From positions 2,089,501 through 2,153,500 of the forward strand of contig NZ_JADALJ010000001.1 in assembly GCF_014876185.1 (NCBI RefSeq): a DNA stretch of 64,000 nt, read 5' to 3'. Below are positions 25,072 through 33,583 of this stretch, piece by piece; position 1 is the stretch's first letter, and every line of letters starts with the position of its first letter. Under the pieces are notes generated by a model that made no database searches, was not told the origin of the DNA, and was given only the letters and a program-made list of their open reading frames with translations. This DNA comes from Rufibacter sp. LB8. Its GTDB lineage: Bacteria; Bacteroidota; Bacteroidia; Cytophagales; Hymenobacteraceae. The position numbers and the translations under genes were made by a program.

Positions 25072-25415
25072 TTTGGTCCACGTTTCGGCCGCTGTTTTGG
25101 CTGCTGGCGCTAGTGTACGTGGGGCATTTGGTTTGGCGATGGCAAGAACTCCCAAGGCCAGAGTGGGTCATTAATTACCTTGACGATTTGCTCTGCCTGC
25201 CCTTGGTCCTCAGCATCACGTTGTTTGTCATGCGCTTTTTCTTCGGGCCGAAGGTGCGGTTTTCTGGGTATCATGTGCTGTTCACGGTGCTGTATTTTGC
25301 GCTGGCTTTTGAATGGTTTTTCCCGAAGTTCATGCCGCGTTATACCGGTGACTGGGTGGACGTGGCGCTGTATGCCTTGGGCGGCTGGATTTTTTATCGG
25401 TTTTTGAATAAATAA
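25044..25415 (+). CDS. Small polytopic membrane protein
   Basis: 123 residues if it starts at the ATG at 25044, inside the last codons of the zinc-ribbon gene in another frame. An alternative start at 24969 would overlap more. Three to four helices are visible: RPLFWLLALVYVGHLVW, LPLVLSITLFVMRFFF, VLFTVLYFALAFEWFF and VALYALGGWIFYRFL. The loop INYLDDLLCLP is distinctive and I recall it in small Bacteroidota membrane proteins carrying a transporter-like label, which I do not trust. The 28-bp overlap implies coupled translation. Confidence 0.75.
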   Translation: MADRAAGRLVWSTFRPLFWLLALVYVGHLVWRWQELPRPEWVINYLDDLLCLPLVLSITLFVMRFFFGPKVRFSGYHVLFTVLYFALAFEWFFPKFMPRYTGDWVDVALYALGGWIFYRFLNK

Positions 25416-25420
25416 ACGCA

Positions 25421-25591
25421 GATTCCTCACGCATTTCGTCCCCCTTTGAAGGGGGTTGGGGGATGATTAACTCTTGCAGAAAATTGCATTCCCGAGAATC
25501 ATCTTTTAAGCTTAGTAGGTTTGGCATTAAGATCTTTGACTGCCTTTGTCATCCCCCTACCCCCTTCAAAGGGGGACGAAATGCGTGAATC
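25421..25591. repeat. MITE-like element with GGGGGTTGGGGG arms, copy 1
   Basis: Ends GATTcctCACGCATTTCGTC and its complement. Each arm carries CCCCCTTTGAAGGGGG followed by a G-rich tail ending ATGA. The core includes ATTCCCGAGAATCATC. The related copy at 53753-53903 has its core inverted. Six bp after a stop codon; lies in the gene-free 25416-25841 stretch. Confidence 0.8.
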
Positions 25592-25598
25592 ATTTATC

Positions 25599-25636
25599 TG
25601 TTTTTAGCTTCGTTTCTGAAAACGAGGTCAAAAACG
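25599..25636. repeat. PAL palindrome
   Basis: CTGTTTTTAGCTTCG left arm, GAGGTCAAAAACG right arm. Confidence 0.75.
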
Positions 25637-25665
25637 TAAAACAACTTCATTTTATTTCCCGCCTT

Positions 25666-25739
25666 CTATGGCGCGGAAGTTACTTCCGTGACTTACAAAG
25701 CTGTTGAAATAAGTCACGAAAGTAACTTTCGCGCCATAG
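25666..25739. repeat. CTATGGCGCGGAAG inverted repeat, copy 2
   Basis: Same arms as 23464-23535. Spacer shares AAGTCACG at its right side, the right arm has two substitutions. Confidence 0.8.
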
Positions 25740-25761
25740 AGAAGCCATAGAAAAACAAAAA

Positions 25762-25802
25762 CCTATTTTCGGCTTCATTTCTGAAAACGAGGCCAAAAAC
25801 GG
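25762..25802. repeat. PAL palindrome
   Basis: TATTTTCGGCTTCATTT left arm, GAGGCCAAAAACGG right arm, 40 bp upstream of the DUF72 gene. Confidence 0.75.
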
Positions 25803-25841
25803 AAAACAACCTCCAACTTTTGCTGCCAGTATAAATAGTCT

Positions 25842-26582
25842 ATGCAGGAAAAAGGAAACATTCACATCGGCACATCTGGTTGGCATTACACCCACTGGAA
25901 AGGCACGTTTTACCCGGTGGGCACGCCGTCCAGTCAGTTCACGGCCTATTACCTGACCAAGTTCCAGACTGTGGAGATTAACAATTCCTTTTACCGTCTG
26001 CCTACGCCAGAAACCTTCGCCGCCTGGCGCGACAGCGTGCCGGAGCATTTTCTGTTTTCAGTGAAGGCCAGCCGCTACATCACGCACATGAAAAAGCTGA
26101 AGGAGCCGCAGCAGGGCTTACAGCAGTTTTTGGGCAACGCGCAGGGACTGGGTGAGAAACTGGGCCCGGTCTTGTTTCAGTTGCCCCCGGCCTGGCGCGT
26201 GAACGTGGAGCGGTTCCGGGAGTTCCTGCAGGCGCTTCCGCCGTATTTCCGGTACACGTTTGAGTTCCGGGAGCCCAGTTGGTACCATCCAGAGATTTAC
26301 GCCCTGCTACGCCAACACAACCATGCCTTTTGTATTTATGATTTGGCCGGGCACCAATCGCCGCTGGAAGTGACCGCAGATTTTGTCTATGTGCGCCTGC
26401 ACGGCCCCGGCGAAAAATACCAGGGCAGCTACACGCCAGAAGCCTTGCAGGAATGGGCCAACTTATGCCTGGCCTGGGCCGAAGAGGGGAAAGATGTCTT
26501 TGTGTATTTTGACAACGACATTGGCAGCCACGCACCTTCCAACGCCATGACCTTGCAGGAATTGGTAGCTGCCGGTCGGTAA
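25842..26582 (+). CDS. DUF72 (YecE-like) protein
   Basis: 246 residues. The DUF72 TIM-barrel signatures are clear: HIGTSGWHYTHWKGTFYP (about 7-24), VEINNSFYRLP, FSVKASRYITH, LGPVLFQLPP, FEFREPSW, and YVRLHGPGEKYQGSY, ending in FVYFDNDIGSHAPSNA. It is a soluble, probably metal-dependent enzyme family of uncertain substrate. The stop is followed 8 bp later by a PAL copy. Confidence 0.9.
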   Translation: MQEKGNIHIGTSGWHYTHWKGTFYPVGTPSSQFTAYYLTKFQTVEINNSFYRLPTPETFAAWRDSVPEHFLFSVKASRYITHMKKLKEPQQGLQQFLGNAQGLGEKLGPVLFQLPPAWRVNVERFREFLQALPPYFRYTFEFREPSWYHPEIYALLRQHNHAFCIYDLAGHQSPLEVTADFVYVRLHGPGEKYQGSYTPEALQEWANLCLAWAEEGKDVFVYFDNDIGSHAPSNAMTLQELVAAGR

Positions 26583-26589
26583 ACCATTT

Positions 26590-26629
26590 CCGTTTTCGGC
26601 TTCATTTCCCAAAACGAGCCCGAAAACGG
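26590..26629. repeat. PAL palindrome
   Basis: CCGTTTTCGGCTTCATTT left arm, GAGCCCGAAAACGG right arm. Eight bp after a stop. Confidence 0.85.
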
Positions 26630-26640
26630 AAATTTCAGCG

Positions 26641-26798
26641 CTTTGCATTCCCCAGTACGGACAGGGCTTGACCTGTCCCCACGCATTGCTGGTCCACGCA
26701 TTCCCTTTCGGGTACTTACTATTTTACTTCATGGCAAATGACTTGGCGTTGGCCACCGTTCAGGACAGGTCGCGACCTGTCCGTACAGATCTGCAAAG
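26641..26798. repeat. MITE-like element with GGACAGG hairpins
   Basis: Ends CTTTGCA and TGCAAAG. Inside are the hairpins GGACAGGGCTTGACCTGTCC (26659-26678) and GGACAGGTCGCGACCTGTCC (26763-26782), with TACGGACAGG matching CCTGTCCGTA. It accounts for most of the 26583-26922 gap. Confidence 0.65.
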
Positions 26799-26922
26799 AC
26801 TTACAACAAGAATTTATACCAACTCAAAAGCAGAACGCACGCCTTAGAATTCCCATTCGTAACCTTCACCGCTCGCAAGTGGTAAGCAGAACCCTGACCG
26901 CTGTTACTTTCTAAAAACCTAC

Positions 26923-29382
26923 ATGCCGCTGTTCAACTCTTATTTTGGTGCGTTCTCCCAATGGTTCAACCTGCGCCGCCAGCGGTGGCTTGCCCGGCAC
27001 GGCCATAAACTCACGGGCACCTATTGGCGGTCTCTGGGCACCAAAGGCTGGCTCCGGGTGCTGGGCAAGCTGGTGGCGGCTGGGTTTCTGGCTTTTTTCG
27101 TGTTTTACCTGTCCGTTTATTTTGGGTTGTTTGGCTGGCTGCCCACCAAACGCCAACTAAAGGCCATTCAGAACAACATGCCCTCTGAAGTCTACACCAG
27201 TGACAGCGTCTTGATTGGCCGCTATTTTATTCAGGACAGAACCAATGTGCAGTATGAAGACATTGCCGAACCCGTGATTCAGGCCCTGGTAGCCACCGAG
27301 GATGCTAGATTTTATGACCATGACGGCGTGGATTACCGAAGTCTGGCGCGGGTGTTCATCAAGTCGTTGCTCTTGCAGGAAGAAAGTTCGGGCGGAGGCA
27401 GCACCTTGTCACAGCAGTTGGCTAAGAACTTGTTCCCGCGAAAGAGTCTGGGCTTGCTGTCTATGCCGGTGAACAAGATGCGGGAGATTATTCTGGCGAA
27501 ACGGCTGGAGGCGGTCTACAACAAAGAGGAAATTCTGGCGCTCTACCTCAACACCGTGCCCATGGGCGGCAACATCTACGGCATTGAGTCGGCGGCGCGG
27601 CGGTTTTTCAACACCTCGGCAGATTCTTTAAAAACCGAGGAAGCGGCCGTTTTGGTGGGTTTGCTCAAAGGCACCACGTATTACCATCCCAGGCTGGCTC
27701 CAGAACGGTCCAAACAAAGAAGAAACGTGGTGTTGGCGCAGATGGCCAAGCAGGGCTTCCTCACCCAAGACCAGAAAAGCCAGCTGCAGCAGAAACCGCT
27801 CACGCTCCGGTACAACCCGTATTCGCATAACAGCGGCCTGGCCACCTATTTTAGGGAACATCTGCGCGAGGAACTGAGCCAATGGGCCACCAAACAGGAG
27901 AACCTGGAGGGCGAGCCTTACAATCTCTACAATGACGGGCTGAAAATCTACACTACTCTTGACAGCCGAGCCCAACTCCACGCCGAACGCGCCCTCAAGC
28001 AACGCATGTACGCGCTTCAAACGGACTTCGACAAACACTGGGGAAAGAAAGCACCATGGTCGGGCCAGCCCGATGTTCTGAAACTGGCCAAGGAACGGTC
28101 TCTGCGGTACAAGCGCGCGCAGGCCGCCGGCAAATCTGAGGCCGAGATTACCGAGGAATTCAGCACGCCCCGCAAGATGCAAATCTTCCGGTACAGCGGC
28201 GAAGTCTCCCGCACGCTTAGCCCCATGGATTCTTTGCGGCATTACCTGCGCTACCTCAACGCCGGGTTCATTGCCATGGAACCGGAGACAGGCTTTGTGC
28301 GGGCCTGGGTGGGCGGTATCAACCATTCGTTCTTTAAATATGACCACGTGCGGGCTAAACGGCAGATGGGCTCCACGTTCAAACCTATTGTGTACGCCGC
28401 GGCCATGGAACGCGGGATTTCACCCTGCTCCTACTTTCCTAATGAACGCCGCGTCTTCCCGGAGCATGACAACTGGTCGCCGCGCAACGCTGATGAAAAA
28501 TACGGCGGGGCGTATTCCATGCAGGGTGCGCTCACGCATTCGGTGAACACCGTGGCCGTGAACACGGCTTTGCAAGTGGGTATGCCGCAGGTGATTACAC
28601 TGGCTAAAAGCCTAGGCCTTTCCAGCGATTTGCCTTCCACTCCAGCCCTGGCGCTGGGCACGGCAGATGCCAGTTTGTTGGAAATGGTGACCGCGTATGC
28701 CAGCTTCGCGAATGGTGGTTATAAGGTGGAGCCACGCTATTTGCTGAGAATTGTGGACCGAAACGGACGCGTGCTCCTGGACAAAACCAGACCCACCAGA
28801 GGCCGGCAGGTCATAAGCTGGCAAACGGCCCAACTGCTCCGGCCCATGCTCCAGAGCGCCGTCTCAGAGGGCACCGGCCGCAGACTGCGCCGTGATTACC
28901 CGTTGAACATGGACATTGCTGGCAAGACGGGCACCACCCAATCACACGCCGATGGCTGGTTTGTGGCCTACACGCCAGACTTGGTGGCCGGTGCCTGGGT
29001 TGGCGGCCAAGACCGCAGAATCAGGTTCAGAGACTTGGAAAAAGGCGGTGGCGCCAACACGGCCTTGCCCATCTGGGGCAGTTTCTTCCAACGCCTTGTC
29101 AAGGAACGCGACTACCGCCGCTACGCCAACAGCCGTTTCACGCCAGTACCTCCCTTACTTCGCAGTTACCTGAATTGTCCGCCCTACCAACCGCCGGTGG
29201 TGGCAGCCCCAGTAGAAGAAGACAGAGGCCGAGGTATTGACGATTTTTTTGAAAAGACTGGCAGAAAACTCAAAGACCTCTTCAAAGGGAAAGGCAAAAA
29301 GAAAAAAGACCGTGACTGGCAGGAAGACCTGGAGGAGAAACTAGAAAAACAGAACCGCGGCAGAGGAAGGGGAAGGGATTAG
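26923..29382 (+). CDS. Class A penicillin-binding protein (PBP1A-like)
   Basis: 819 residues, bifunctional peptidoglycan synthase. A short cytoplasmic part precedes one membrane helix (about 50-70). The GT51 glycosyltransferase domain (about 85-265) has its catalytic Glu in TEDARFYDHDGVDYRS and GGSTLSQQLAKNLF. The transpeptidase domain (about 400-720) has the three penicillin-binding motifs: STFK (in GSTFKPIVY), SVN and KTGTT. The C-terminus ends in a very basic Lys/Arg tail (about 770-819, KGKGKKKKDRD), possibly binding polyanionic envelope polymers. Confidence 0.95.
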   Translation: MPLFNSYFGAFSQWFNLRRQRWLARHGHKLTGTYWRSLGTKGWLRVLGKLVAAGFLAFFVFYLSVYFGLFGWLPTKRQLKAIQNNMPSEVYTSDSVLIGRYFIQDRTNVQYEDIAEPVIQALVATEDARFYDHDGVDYRSLARVFIKSLLLQEESSGGGSTLSQQLAKNLFPRKSLGLLSMPVNKMREIILAKRLEAVYNKEEILALYLNTVPMGGNIYGIESAARRFFNTSADSLKTEEAAVLVGLLKGTTYYHPRLAPERSKQRRNVVLAQMAKQGFLTQDQKSQLQQKPLTLRYNPYSHNSGLATYFREHLREELSQWATKQENLEGEPYNLYNDGLKIYTTLDSRAQLHAERALKQRMYALQTDFDKHWGKKAPWSGQPDVLKLAKERSLRYKRAQAAGKSEAEITEEFSTPRKMQIFRYSGEVSRTLSPMDSLRHYLRYLNAGFIAMEPETGFVRAWVGGINHSFFKYDHVRAKRQMGSTFKPIVYAAAMERGISPCSYFPNERRVFPEHDNWSPRNADEKYGGAYSMQGALTHSVNTVAVNTALQVGMPQVITLAKSLGLSSDLPSTPALALGTADASLLEMVTAYASFANGGYKVEPRYLLRIVDRNGRVLLDKTRPTRGRQVISWQTAQLLRPMLQSAVSEGTGRRLRRDYPLNMDIAGKTGTTQSHADGWFVAYTPDLVAGAWVGGQDRRIRFRDLEKGGGANTALPIWGSFFQRLVKERDYRRYANSRFTPVPPLLRSYLNCPPYQPPVVAAPVEEDRGRGIDDFFEKTGRKLKDLFKGKGKKKKDRDWQEDLEEKLEKQNRGRGRGRD

Positions 29383-29456
29383 CGTTTTATGTGGAGATGT
29401 GAAGATGAAGTGATTTGATGTTTCTGGCAAGAATATAGGATTCCCTTTCTTAACCG

Positions 29457-29712
29457 CGGATTCTCCCCTTGAGGGGAGCGTAGAGGGGTGTTTACATTTG
29501 CTGATTATGCATTTTATGATGTAGGGGCGTATCGCATACGCCCAATATGGTGGCATAGGTAGTATCTTTCATTTTGAAATTAAGGTCTGAAAAATATATT
29601 AAAGGAAATATCAGCAATGCGCAAGGGCGTATGCGATACGCCCCTACAGAATCTCCAAATTCGCTCTCCTGTGTAAACACCCCTCTGCACTCCCCTCAAG
29701 GGGAGAATCTGC
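29457..29712. repeat. MITE-like element of about 256 bp with nested inverted repeats
   Basis: Outer ends GCGGATTCTCCCC and GGGGAGAATCTGC; arms extend through GTGTTTACA/TGTAAACAC. An inner pair GTAGGGGCGTATCGC (29521-) and its complement (29625-29647) each fold into GGGCGTAT-CGC-ATACGCCC. The AT-rich core has no gene. Fills the 29383-29874 gap with the folB terminator. Confidence 0.8.
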
Positions 29713-29780
29713 ATTTAGTTAGCGGTATACTCAACTTTATAATTCACCTTAAAACTTAGCCTTTCATTCCGCTTTAACAA

Positions 29781-29820
29781 AAAAACGCCTCACCTGTTCT
29801 AAAACCGGTGAGGCGTTTTT
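29781..29820 (-). terminator. folB operon terminator
   Basis: AAAAACGCCTCACC/GGTGAGGCGTTTTT stem with a U run on the minus strand. Confidence 0.85.
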
Positions 29821-29828
29821 CATATTAC

Positions 29829-29866
29829 CGTTTTTGGCTTCATTTCTGGAAACGAGGCCGAAAACG
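29829..29866. repeat. PAL palindrome
   Basis: CGTTTTTGGCTTCATTT left arm, GAGGCCGAAAACG right arm. Ends 8 bp from the folB stop, before the terminator. Confidence 0.85.
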
Positions 29867-29874
29867 CATTTATC

Positions 29875-30234
29875 TTAATTCTTTCGCTTCTCCAGCGTGA
29901 CTTTGGCTTTGTGGCAGATGCCGCCTAGCGGTGGGTTGAATTTGGAGACGCTCACGGTAATCTGCTCCACGAAGGGGAATTCCTGGTAGATGCCTTCAAT
30001 GATGCGGTGGCCCAGATGCTCTAATAAACGGGCCGGTTGCCCCATCTCTTTGAGGACTAGCTTATACAAGCGCTCGTAGTTCACCGTCTGGTCCAGGTTA
30101 TCTGAGGAGGCGGCGGCGTGCAGATCGGTGAGGAGGTACAGGTCCACGCCGTATTTATTGCCTATCTTCTGCTCCTCGTCATAATACCCATGAAAGGCGA
30201 AGAACTCCATGCCTTCCAGTGCAATCTGCCCCAT
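29875..30234 (-). CDS. folB: Dihydroneopterin aldolase
   Basis: 119 residues, the normal FolB length. Conserved blocks are IALEGMEFFAFHGYYDEEQKIGN (residues 4-26, with the Gly-Tyr of the active site), the DNLDQTVNYERLY strand, LLEHLGHRIIEGI and the C-terminal KFNPPLGGICHKAKVTLEK. It cleaves dihydroneopterin in folate synthesis. It is last in a three-gene operon, 9 bp after divIVA. Confidence 0.93.
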   Translation of the reverse strand: MGQIALEGMEFFAFHGYYDEEQKIGNKYGVDLYLLTDLHAAASSDNLDQTVNYERLYKLVLKEMGQPARLLEHLGHRIIEGIYQEFPFVEQITVSVSKFNPPLGGICHKAKVTLEKRKN

Positions 30235-30243
30235 GCGTAAGGC

Positions 30244-31251
30244 CTAGATTTCGTCAAAGAAAGAACCGCCGGTGGTGGCGGCCACAGCCGGTTTGGCCTG
30301 CGTGGTCATGGGCGGCTGCACTTCTGGCGTGGTGGGCACCGGCGATTCACGCTCCGGGGCTGGTTCCTCTACCGGTGCCGGTGTAGGCATTGGCGGAATA
30401 TCTGGCTTGGGCTCTTCGCGCTTAGGCGGGTCAATAGACGGCGTTGGGATGCGTGGCGGCACAATCTCCGGCGTGCGCGGGTGTACGTCTGGCGCGGGGT
30501 TAGGCGTGGGCACAGACGGAATAGTACCCGGCGTGGCAGGAATAGCTTCGCGGCTTCCGCCTTCGCCAAAGCCGTAGCTCTGTGGTTGGTCTACCAGGGC
30601 AGACGCCGTATTCATAGATTTGATAGCCGGGGCTACAGGTGCAAATGTGTTCATAGGAGTATCTTTTTCGTCATCGGGGCGCTGCATGGCTTTGGCTTGC
30701 GCGGCCCGTTGTAAGATACTGCCAATGGCGGCTTTGGGTTTTGCTTTGGTCTTCTCTACTTTGTCTAACGCGTCTGAGGCCATGTTCTGCAGGTCGCGCA
30801 CCAGGTTCTCCAGGTAGTCTTCCAGACGCAGGTAGTCCTGCTCCAGGTTTTTGACTTCGCCCTGCATCTCGGCAATGGTTTTGTCGGCTTGCTGGTAGGC
30901 GTTGTCCAGTACGCTGCGGGCTTTCTGGCGGGCGGCTTCCAGCAGTTGGTCAGATTTCAATTGGGCTTCTCTGATTTGCAGGTCGGCGGCTTTGGAAGCC
31001 TGTTCCACCATGCTGGTGCTGGTGTCCTCGGCGGTTTTGAGCGTTTTGTAAAGCGATGACTCCACCTCGCGAAGTTTCTGCACTTCGCGGCCCGCTACGT
31101 CTAGTTTGGTTTTCAGGTCTTTGTTTTCGTCCTGCAGTTTTTCCCATTGCTGCGAAAGCGTGAGTAAAAAGGCTTGCACCTCATCTTTGTCCAACCCCCG
31201 GAACGCTTTCTCAAACGTTTTCTGTCTAATCTCTAATGGTGTAATCTTCAT
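30244..31251 (-). CDS. DivIVA-domain coiled-coil protein
   Basis: 335 residues. The DivIVA N-terminal segment MKITPLEIRQKTFEKAFRGLDKDEVQAFL is followed by a long coiled coil (about 30-170). A Pro-rich low-complexity tail (about 235-325, many PxP repeats) ends with GGSFFDEI. DivIVA proteins assemble at curved or growing membrane sites and recruit partners; the Pro-rich tail could be a docking region (inference). It sits between a WD40 gene and folB with 9-bp gaps on both sides. Confidence 0.85.
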   Translation of the reverse strand: MKITPLEIRQKTFEKAFRGLDKDEVQAFLLTLSQQWEKLQDENKDLKTKLDVAGREVQKLREVESSLYKTLKTAEDTSTSMVEQASKAADLQIREAQLKSDQLLEAARQKARSVLDNAYQQADKTIAEMQGEVKNLEQDYLRLEDYLENLVRDLQNMASDALDKVEKTKAKPKAAIGSILQRAAQAKAMQRPDDEKDTPMNTFAPVAPAIKSMNTASALVDQPQSYGFGEGGSREAIPATPGTIPSVPTPNPAPDVHPRTPEIVPPRIPTPSIDPPKREEPKPDIPPMPTPAPVEEPAPERESPVPTTPEVQPPMTTQAKPAVAATTGGSFFDEI

Positions 31252-31260
31252 ATCTACGCT

Positions 31261-32184
31261 TTACTTCAAGGTTAATGCCCAAACGGCAATGCTGCGGTCA
31301 TCACTACACGAAACTAACTGATTCCAGTGACTAGACCAAAACATTTTATTGACCGAGGTGCCGTGTCCCGCGTGGCGGGCTTTATCAATCACTTTTAATA
31401 ATTTAAACGTCTGCGTGTCCCAAACCTTAATGGATTTGTCCATGCTGCAGGTGGCAAACAACCTTCCGTTCGGACTGAAAACCAAATGATTAATAGTGAA
31501 CAAGTGGGCAATGATGCTGGTATGTTCCTGGTACTGATTCTTTACTTCCCACGTCTTTAGATGCGCGTCTCGGCCACCGCTGAGCAGAAACGCCCCGTCT
31601 GGTGTGTAGCCCAGCGTGAACACTGAATTGGTATGGCCGGTGAGTTCCTTTTTCACCGCCAAGGTTTGTTTGTCTAGCACCAGAATGCGGTGGTCGCTCA
31701 GGCCCACTGCTATATCTTCTTTCTCTGGATGCAAGGCCAAGCACCGAACGCTTTTCTCTGACAAGTTCACGGTCTGGGTGATTTCCAGTTTTTGCAAATC
31801 CAGGCGCAACAGCAGGCCATTGCCCATAGCTATAAAAGCCTGGTCCGTATCCGCATCCTGCTGAATGTCAAAAATAGCCGCGGGCGGAAGGGGAATGGTT
31901 TTGAGAATGGCTTTCGCCGAAAGGTCCAGCACTTCCAGGCTATTATGGTTGTGCCCGATCAAAAGACAATTCTTTGCCTCAACATAACGCAAGGCGTACA
32001 CGCTGGAACTTACCTTGGCCACCAGTTCGCCTTTGTCGGGTTGGGTCAGGTCCCACTTCACCACCAAGCCATCGGCGCCCGACGAGAAAAACGTATGGCT
32101 TTCCGGCCCGCGCTCCACGGTATACACGCAGTCGTGGTGACCGGTGAAGGTGTTGATTTTCTGAACCTGAAACGGACTGGCCAT
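31261..32184 (-). CDS. WD40-repeat protein
   Basis: 307 residues from the ATG at 32184 (MASPFQVQKINTFTGHHD); a longer frame would translate a PAL remnant. About seven WD repeats are visible, ending in units such as FFSSGADGLVVKWDL, LLSGGRDAHLKTWEV, FATCSMDKSIKVWDT and LVSCSDDRSIAVWAL, sufficient for one closed beta-propeller. No signal peptide, so cytoplasmic. It is the first gene of the operon with divIVA and folB. A scaffold role with the DivIVA protein is a reasonable guess, not shown. Confidence 0.85.
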   Translation of the reverse strand: MASPFQVQKINTFTGHHDCVYTVERGPESHTFFSSGADGLVVKWDLTQPDKGELVAKVSSSVYALRYVEAKNCLLIGHNHNSLEVLDLSAKAILKTIPLPPAAIFDIQQDADTDQAFIAMGNGLLLRLDLQKLEITQTVNLSEKSVRCLALHPEKEDIAVGLSDHRILVLDKQTLAVKKELTGHTNSVFTLGYTPDGAFLLSGGRDAHLKTWEVKNQYQEHTSIIAHLFTINHLVFSPNGRLFATCSMDKSIKVWDTQTFKLLKVIDKARHAGHGTSVNKMFWSSHWNQLVSCSDDRSIAVWALTLK

Positions 32185-32207
32185 GGAGTTTGGGAAACTG
32201 GAGATGC

Positions 32208-32215
32208 TATTTTTG
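32208..32215 (+). promoter_or_regulatory. -7 box for the phosphopantetheinyl transferase gene
   Basis: TATTTTTG, 54 bp before the ATG, in the short gap shared with the divergent WD40 gene. Confidence 0.4.
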
Positions 32216-32269
32216 CCTAAATTTACCAAAACCAGCCCGAAAACAGACATCTGCCCCTTTTATTTGCCC

Positions 32270-32923
32270 ATGCCGCTCCTTTCAACGCAAACTCTTTCCG
32301 CAGAAACGCTTTTAGGCCTTTGGCACATCAAAGAATCTGTGGCAGAATTGGAAGAAGCATTATTATACCTGAGACCCAACCATGCCTTGCCAGACTTCAA
32401 AGCCGAAAGCCGCCGCCGCGAATGGCTAGCCGTTCGGGTGCTGGCGTATAGTTTGTTGGACCAATTATCAGCAGATAAAACCATCATAACCCGTGAGGAA
32501 ACCGGGCAGCCGGTGTGCGTTGCCGGTGGTTTTCAGGTGTCCTTGACACATTCCGGGCCTTGGGTGGCGGCCCTGGTTTCGGGCACCTACCAAGTTGGCA
32601 TAGATATTGAAACACGGGGAACCAAGGTGCCGCGGCTGGTAGCAAAATTCCTAAGCGAGGAAGAACTGACCGCCTCCCAAACTGACCCTGTGAAAATGCA
32701 CCTGTATTGGAGCGCGAAAGAGACCTTGTACAAAGCCTACAGCCGAAAAAAGCTGCTGTTCAAGGAAAATCTGCTGCTGGAAAATGTGAACGTGCAGCCC
32801 ACCGGCCAGTTCAAGGGCACGGTGCAGACTCACAACTTCCGGCATACCTATGACGTTCACTATATTGTAGACCCTGAATATGTGCTGACCTACGTGTTGG
32901 CTCCGCTTGAAGCAGAACTTTGA
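32270..32923 (+). CDS. 4'-phosphopantetheinyl transferase superfamily protein
   Basis: 217 residues from the ATG at 32270 (MPLLSTQTLSAETLL). The Sfp-type signatures are VGIDIETRG (about 113-121, metal-binding Asp/Glu) and WSAKETLYKAYSRK (about 152-165), with HSGPWVAALVS before them. It transfers phosphopantetheine from CoA to carrier proteins; no carrier protein gene is adjacent. Divergent from the WD40 operon, followed after 41 bp by a redoxin gene. Confidence 0.87.
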   Translation: MPLLSTQTLSAETLLGLWHIKESVAELEEALLYLRPNHALPDFKAESRRREWLAVRVLAYSLLDQLSADKTIITREETGQPVCVAGGFQVSLTHSGPWVAALVSGTYQVGIDIETRGTKVPRLVAKFLSEEELTASQTDPVKMHLYWSAKETLYKAYSRKKLLFKENLLLENVNVQPTGQFKGTVQTHNFRHTYDVHYIVDPEYVLTYVLAPLEAEL

Positions 32924-32964
32924 AAATAGCCTATCAGCACCTTCCTTCATTAGCACCTTATTTT

Positions 32965-33555
32965 ATGAAACGATATTTTACCCTCGCATTTTCTTTGTTA
33001 CTGACCGCCTCGGTGTTTGCCCAGGGCGGTTACCGCATTGGTTCTAAAATCACCGATTTCACCTTGAAAGACCCCAGCGGACAGTCGGTGCCGTTGTCTA
33101 GTTTCAGTGATGCCAAGGCCGTGGTAGTGGTGTTCACCAGCGTGAAATGCCCATATTCCAAACTGTATGATGCCCGGTTGCAGGCCATTTCGCAGAATTA
33201 CGGTGCGCGCGGCGTGCGGTTTGTGTACGTGAACGCCGCCATCGGGCTGGAGGAAGGCACCGCGCCCAAAGCCCAACCCGACCAAACCAGCACCCAAACG
33301 TTCCCTTACTTAGTAGACGAAGGCCAGAACCTAAGCAAGCAGTTTGGCGCCACCAAAGCGCCAGAAGTATTCGTGCTCCAGAATTCTGCCGACGGTTTTT
33401 ACCTCCGCTACAAAGGCGCCATTGATGATAATCCGCAGATGGAATCTTACGTGAAGGAAAACTACCTGCGCACTGCCTTAGATAATGTACTTGCCAACAA
33501 AACCGTGACCGCCGCCGAAAAACGCGCCACGGGCTGCTTAATCAAGCGTTTTTAA
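32965..33555 (+). CDS. Secreted thioredoxin-fold redoxin
   Basis: 196 residues from the ATG at 32965. A signal peptide (1-19, MKRYFTLAFSLLLTASVFAQ) precedes an AhpC/TSA-like domain: GSKITDFTLKDPSGQSVPLSSF and VVVVFTSVKCPYSKLYDARL. Only one cysteine occupies the usual CxxC position (CPYS). A second is near the C-terminus (ATGCLIKRF), as in relatives with a distal resolving cysteine. Likely a periplasmic thiol protein or peroxidase. Confidence 0.83.
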   Translation: MKRYFTLAFSLLLTASVFAQGGYRIGSKITDFTLKDPSGQSVPLSSFSDAKAVVVVFTSVKCPYSKLYDARLQAISQNYGARGVRFVYVNAAIGLEEGTAPKAQPDQTSTQTFPYLVDEGQNLSKQFGATKAPEVFVLQNSADGFYLRYKGAIDDNPQMESYVKENYLRTALDNVLANKTVTAAEKRATGCLIKRF

Positions 33556-33583
33556 ATTGCTGATTGTTCATTGCTGATAATTT

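Noticed and set aside
25680-26048. 122-codon minus-strand frame upstream of the DUF72 gene
   Set aside because: It translates a PAL copy and an inverted repeat and overlaps the DUF72 start; no family features.
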